A stretch of DNA of 6,049 nucleotides from Clostridium sp. UBA6758 (GTDB taxonomy: Bacteria; Bacillota; Clostridia; Clostridiales; Clostridiaceae), in contig DKGY01000004.1 of the NCBI GenBank assembly GCA_002453475.1, positions 1 to 6,049 on the forward strand. Direction: 5' to 3'. Both the position numbers and the translations under genes were made by a program. Shown here one piece after another: positions 4,111 through 6,049 of the stretch. Below the pieces are notes generated by a model that saw only the letters and a program-made list of their open reading frames with translations, made no database searches and had not been told where the DNA came from. The stretch's first letter is position 1. The number at the start of each line of letters is the position of its first letter.

Positions 4111-5904
4111 GTGGTTGAAGACAAGTTTTTAAGTAAAATAAGTAATTACAATGATGACATTGTTAAATATAAAAAGGAATTTGATAGAATTGGATATCTA
4201 AGATTAATAGTAATGATATTAGCCTTATATTTCACCTATAGAGGAGTAAGGGATGGAATGACTAGTAAGGTTTTATTTTTTTCTCTAATTTTTTATGGAG
4301 CTTTTGTATGCTTAATAATATATCATAGAAAAGTTAAGGGCAAATTGAAATTAGCTGAGGATATGATTGAAATAAATAATAGATACCTTCAAAGAATTTC
4401 TGGTGAATGGATAAACTTTCAAGATTTAGGTGATGAATTTGTAAATAAAGACCATAGGTATGCATCAGACTTAGATATTGTAGGGAAAGAGTCTTTATTT
4501 CAATTAATAAATATAACAAATACTTGGCATGGAAGAGAGAGCCTAGCTAAGGCTTTACTAGAACCTAATTATGATAGGGCGGAAATCTTGTTAAGACAAG
4601 AGGCAGTAAAAGAATTATTTGATGATTTAGATTTTTGTGAGGAAATAGAGCGTATAGGTAAAAATAATAAAAATGGATTAAAAAATCCTAAAAAGCTAAT
4701 AAGTTATGTAGAAGATAAAGGTGTTCTTATAAAATCAAAACTTATTAAAAAGGTCTTATATTTAATGCCGCTGTTTACAATACCTATTTCCCTTATAATT
4801 TTTATATTTAATTTAAATAATTTAAACTTTTTAATGTACTTTTTATTAATAATTCAAACTGGGGTATGGGTAATATCCACATTAAAAGTAAATCAAGTAT
4901 TAGAAAATATTAATTATTTTAGAGGAAGTTTAGAGGAATATTTAAATATTTTGAGATTAATAGAAAAAAAAGAGTTCAAATCTAAAAAGTTAAATGATAT
5001 AAAGGAAAATTTATTTAAATATAATGGGTCATCAATAGAAGCTATTAAGAAACTTTCTAGTATATCAGAAAAAATAAATATAAGGCAGAGTAACGGATTA
5101 ATATATATAGCTTTAAATATATTATTTCTTTGGGATTATCAATGCGTATTTTCTCTTGAGGATTGGAAGGCTGAAAATGGAAATAAAATAGAAAATTGGC
5201 TTTCTAATATTGGAGTTATAGAAGAACTTATGAGTCTTGCTGTGTTAATTCATATTGATGAAAATGTAGCATTTCCAACAATAAATCCTAGTGGTGCTAA
5301 AATAGAGGCACAGGATCTTGGGCATCCTTTGATAAGTAAGGATGTAAGGGTTAATAATGATGTAAGTATGAAGGAAAATATATTCATAATAACAGGATCA
5401 AATATGTCAGGTAAAACTACATTTTTAAGAACTATAGGTATAAATTTAGTTTTAGCCTATGTAGGTGCACCTGCATTTAGTAAAAAAATGGAGTGTAGTT
5501 TATTAGATATATATACATCCATGCGAATAACAGATGATTTGAAAAATGGAATTTCAACTTTTTATGGAGAATTAATTAGAATAAAGGAAATTATTGAAGG
5601 TGCAAAGAACAATAAAAATATGATTTTTCTTATTGATGAAATTTTTAGAGGAACTAATTCTAAGGATAGGATTACTGGAGCTGATGCTGTAATTAGAAAC
5701 TTAAGCAAAGCTGGAGTTATAGGAGCTTTAACTACCCATGATGTAGAGTTATGTAACCTTTCAGAATGTAGTGGAATAAAAAATTATCATTTTTCTGAGT
5801 ATTATAAAGAAAACAAAATATATTTTGACTATAAACTAAAAGTAGGTAAATCTAATACCACAAATGCTAAATATTTAATGAGAATTGTTGGAATTGAAAT
5901 TTAA
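4111..5904 (+). CDS. membrane-anchored MutS-family ATPase (MutS-like, not MutS1 or MutS2)
   Basis: The 597-residue product, counted from the GTG, ends in a MutS-type ATPase. It has a DLGHPL motif (402-407), Walker A GSNMSGKTT (429-437), the signature region NGISTFYGEL (479-488), Walker B MIFLIDE (504-510) followed by IFRGTNSKDR, and the H-loop ALTTHD with His543. All key ATPase residues look intact. The middle (about 125-380) is helical and resembles the MutS lever/core. No N-terminal mismatch-binding domain (Phe-x-Glu) and no C-terminal Smr nuclease domain are present, which excludes MutS1 and MutS2. Instead there are two pairs of hydrophobic helices, about 29-44 with 54-72 and 214-234 with 239-258, so the protein is probably membrane-bound with its ATPase in the cytoplasm. 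Such TM-containing MutS-like ATPases occur in Firmicutes and Bacteroidetes without a firm function. GTG is chosen over the ATG at 4075 because of its ribosome binding site. Confidence 0.93.
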   Translation: MVEDKFLSKISNYNDDIVKYKKEFDRIGYLRLIVMILALYFTYRGVRDGMTSKVLFFSLIFYGAFVCLIIYHRKVKGKLKLAEDMIEINNRYLQRISGEWINFQDLGDEFVNKDHRYASDLDIVGKESLFQLINITNTWHGRESLAKALLEPNYDRAEILLRQEAVKELFDDLDFCEEIERIGKNNKNGLKNPKKLISYVEDKGVLIKSKLIKKVLYLMPLFTIPISLIIFIFNLNNLNFLMYFLLIIQTGVWVISTLKVNQVLENINYFRGSLEEYLNILRLIEKKEFKSKKLNDIKENLFKYNGSSIEAIKKLSSISEKINIRQSNGLIYIALNILFLWDYQCVFSLEDWKAENGNKIENWLSNIGVIEELMSLAVLIHIDENVAFPTINPSGAKIEAQDLGHPLISKDVRVNNDVSMKENIFIITGSNMSGKTTFLRTIGINLVLAYVGAPAFSKKMECSLLDIYTSMRITDDLKNGISTFYGELIRIKEIIEGAKNNKNMIFLIDEIFRGTNSKDRITGADAVIRNLSKAGVIGALTTHDVELCNLSECSGIKNYHFSEYYKENKIYFDYKLKVGKSNTTNAKYLMRIVGIEI

Positions 5905-5910
5905 TTTCAA
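5894..5910 (+). repeat. short inverted repeat over the stop codon of the MutS-like gene
   Basis: TTGAAAT (5894-5900) and ATTTCAA (5904-5910) flank a 3-nt loop and include the TAA stop. The following GGGTTTTGTG is a poor U tract, so this is at best a weak terminator. TAATTTCAAG recurs at 5939-5948. Confidence 0.4.
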
Positions 5911-5990
5911 GGGTTTTGTGTATTTAAAGAAAATGATGTAATTTCAAGTAATTATTAGGTAATCTTAAGTTGGTATTCTCATGGAAAGTA

Positions 5991-6021
5991 ATATATATGT
6001 TATTATTTTCATAATATATAT
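5991..6021 (+). other. AT-rich imperfect inverted repeat in the right-end intergenic stretch
   Basis: ATATATAT (5991-5998) can pair with ATATATAT (6014-6021), with a further short helix inside after a bulge. There is no U tract and little G-C pairing. The function is unknown and it may be simple base composition. The rest of 5911-6049 shows no gene. Confidence 0.25.
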
Positions 6022-6049
6022 AAGGCATCTTCAAAAAATAAATAAGTCA

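Noticed and set aside
4334..4519. Minus-strand frame of 61 codons inside the MutS-like gene
   Set aside because: Antisense shadow with no recognisable features.

Overview
The window is strongly AT-rich. It has clostridial codon usage, purine-rich Shine-Dalgarno sites of the AGGAGG type, intrinsic terminators and a diderm-free style of lipoprotein signal. Together these point to a Firmicute, most likely Clostridium in the broad sense. I cannot name the species from the sequence alone.

Layout. Positions 1-172 hold what is probably the tail of an upstream plus-strand transcript and end in a strong intrinsic terminator. Positions 391-2217 form a two-gene plus-strand unit: an exported lipoprotein with three rhodanese-like domains, then a small four-helix membrane protein 21 nt downstream. 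A terminator at 2249-2285 closes this unit. Two minus-strand genes face it: tpx (thiol peroxidase, 2315-2800) and mntP (manganese efflux pump, 2908-3459). The mntP leader carries a well-preserved yybP-ykoY manganese riboswitch (3582-3678) whose closing helix shares bases with an intrinsic terminator (3517-3590). This is the layout of a ligand-activated 'on' switch, with its own promoter at 3694-3722. Divergent from it, a near-consensus promoter (3799-3827) appears to drive a roughly 280-nt leader containing four copies of an 8-bp tandem repeat, followed by a membrane-anchored MutS-family ATPase (4111-5904).

How the parts fit. Mn2+ export under Mn2+ control, a peroxidase and a sulfur-transfer lipoprotein together suggest metal, redox and sulfur homeostasis. 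Only the mntP-riboswitch link is direct; the grouping of the others is inference from adjacency. The MutS-like protein keeps the full ATPase core but carries two pairs of membrane helices and no recognisable mismatch-binding domain.

Start-site corrections. Ribosome-binding-site spacing argues that tpx starts at a TTG (2800), mntP at the ATG at 3459, and the MutS-like gene at a GTG (4111). The longest open frames would place all three starts further upstream. No rRNA, tRNA, CRISPR array, insertion sequence or phage gene was seen.
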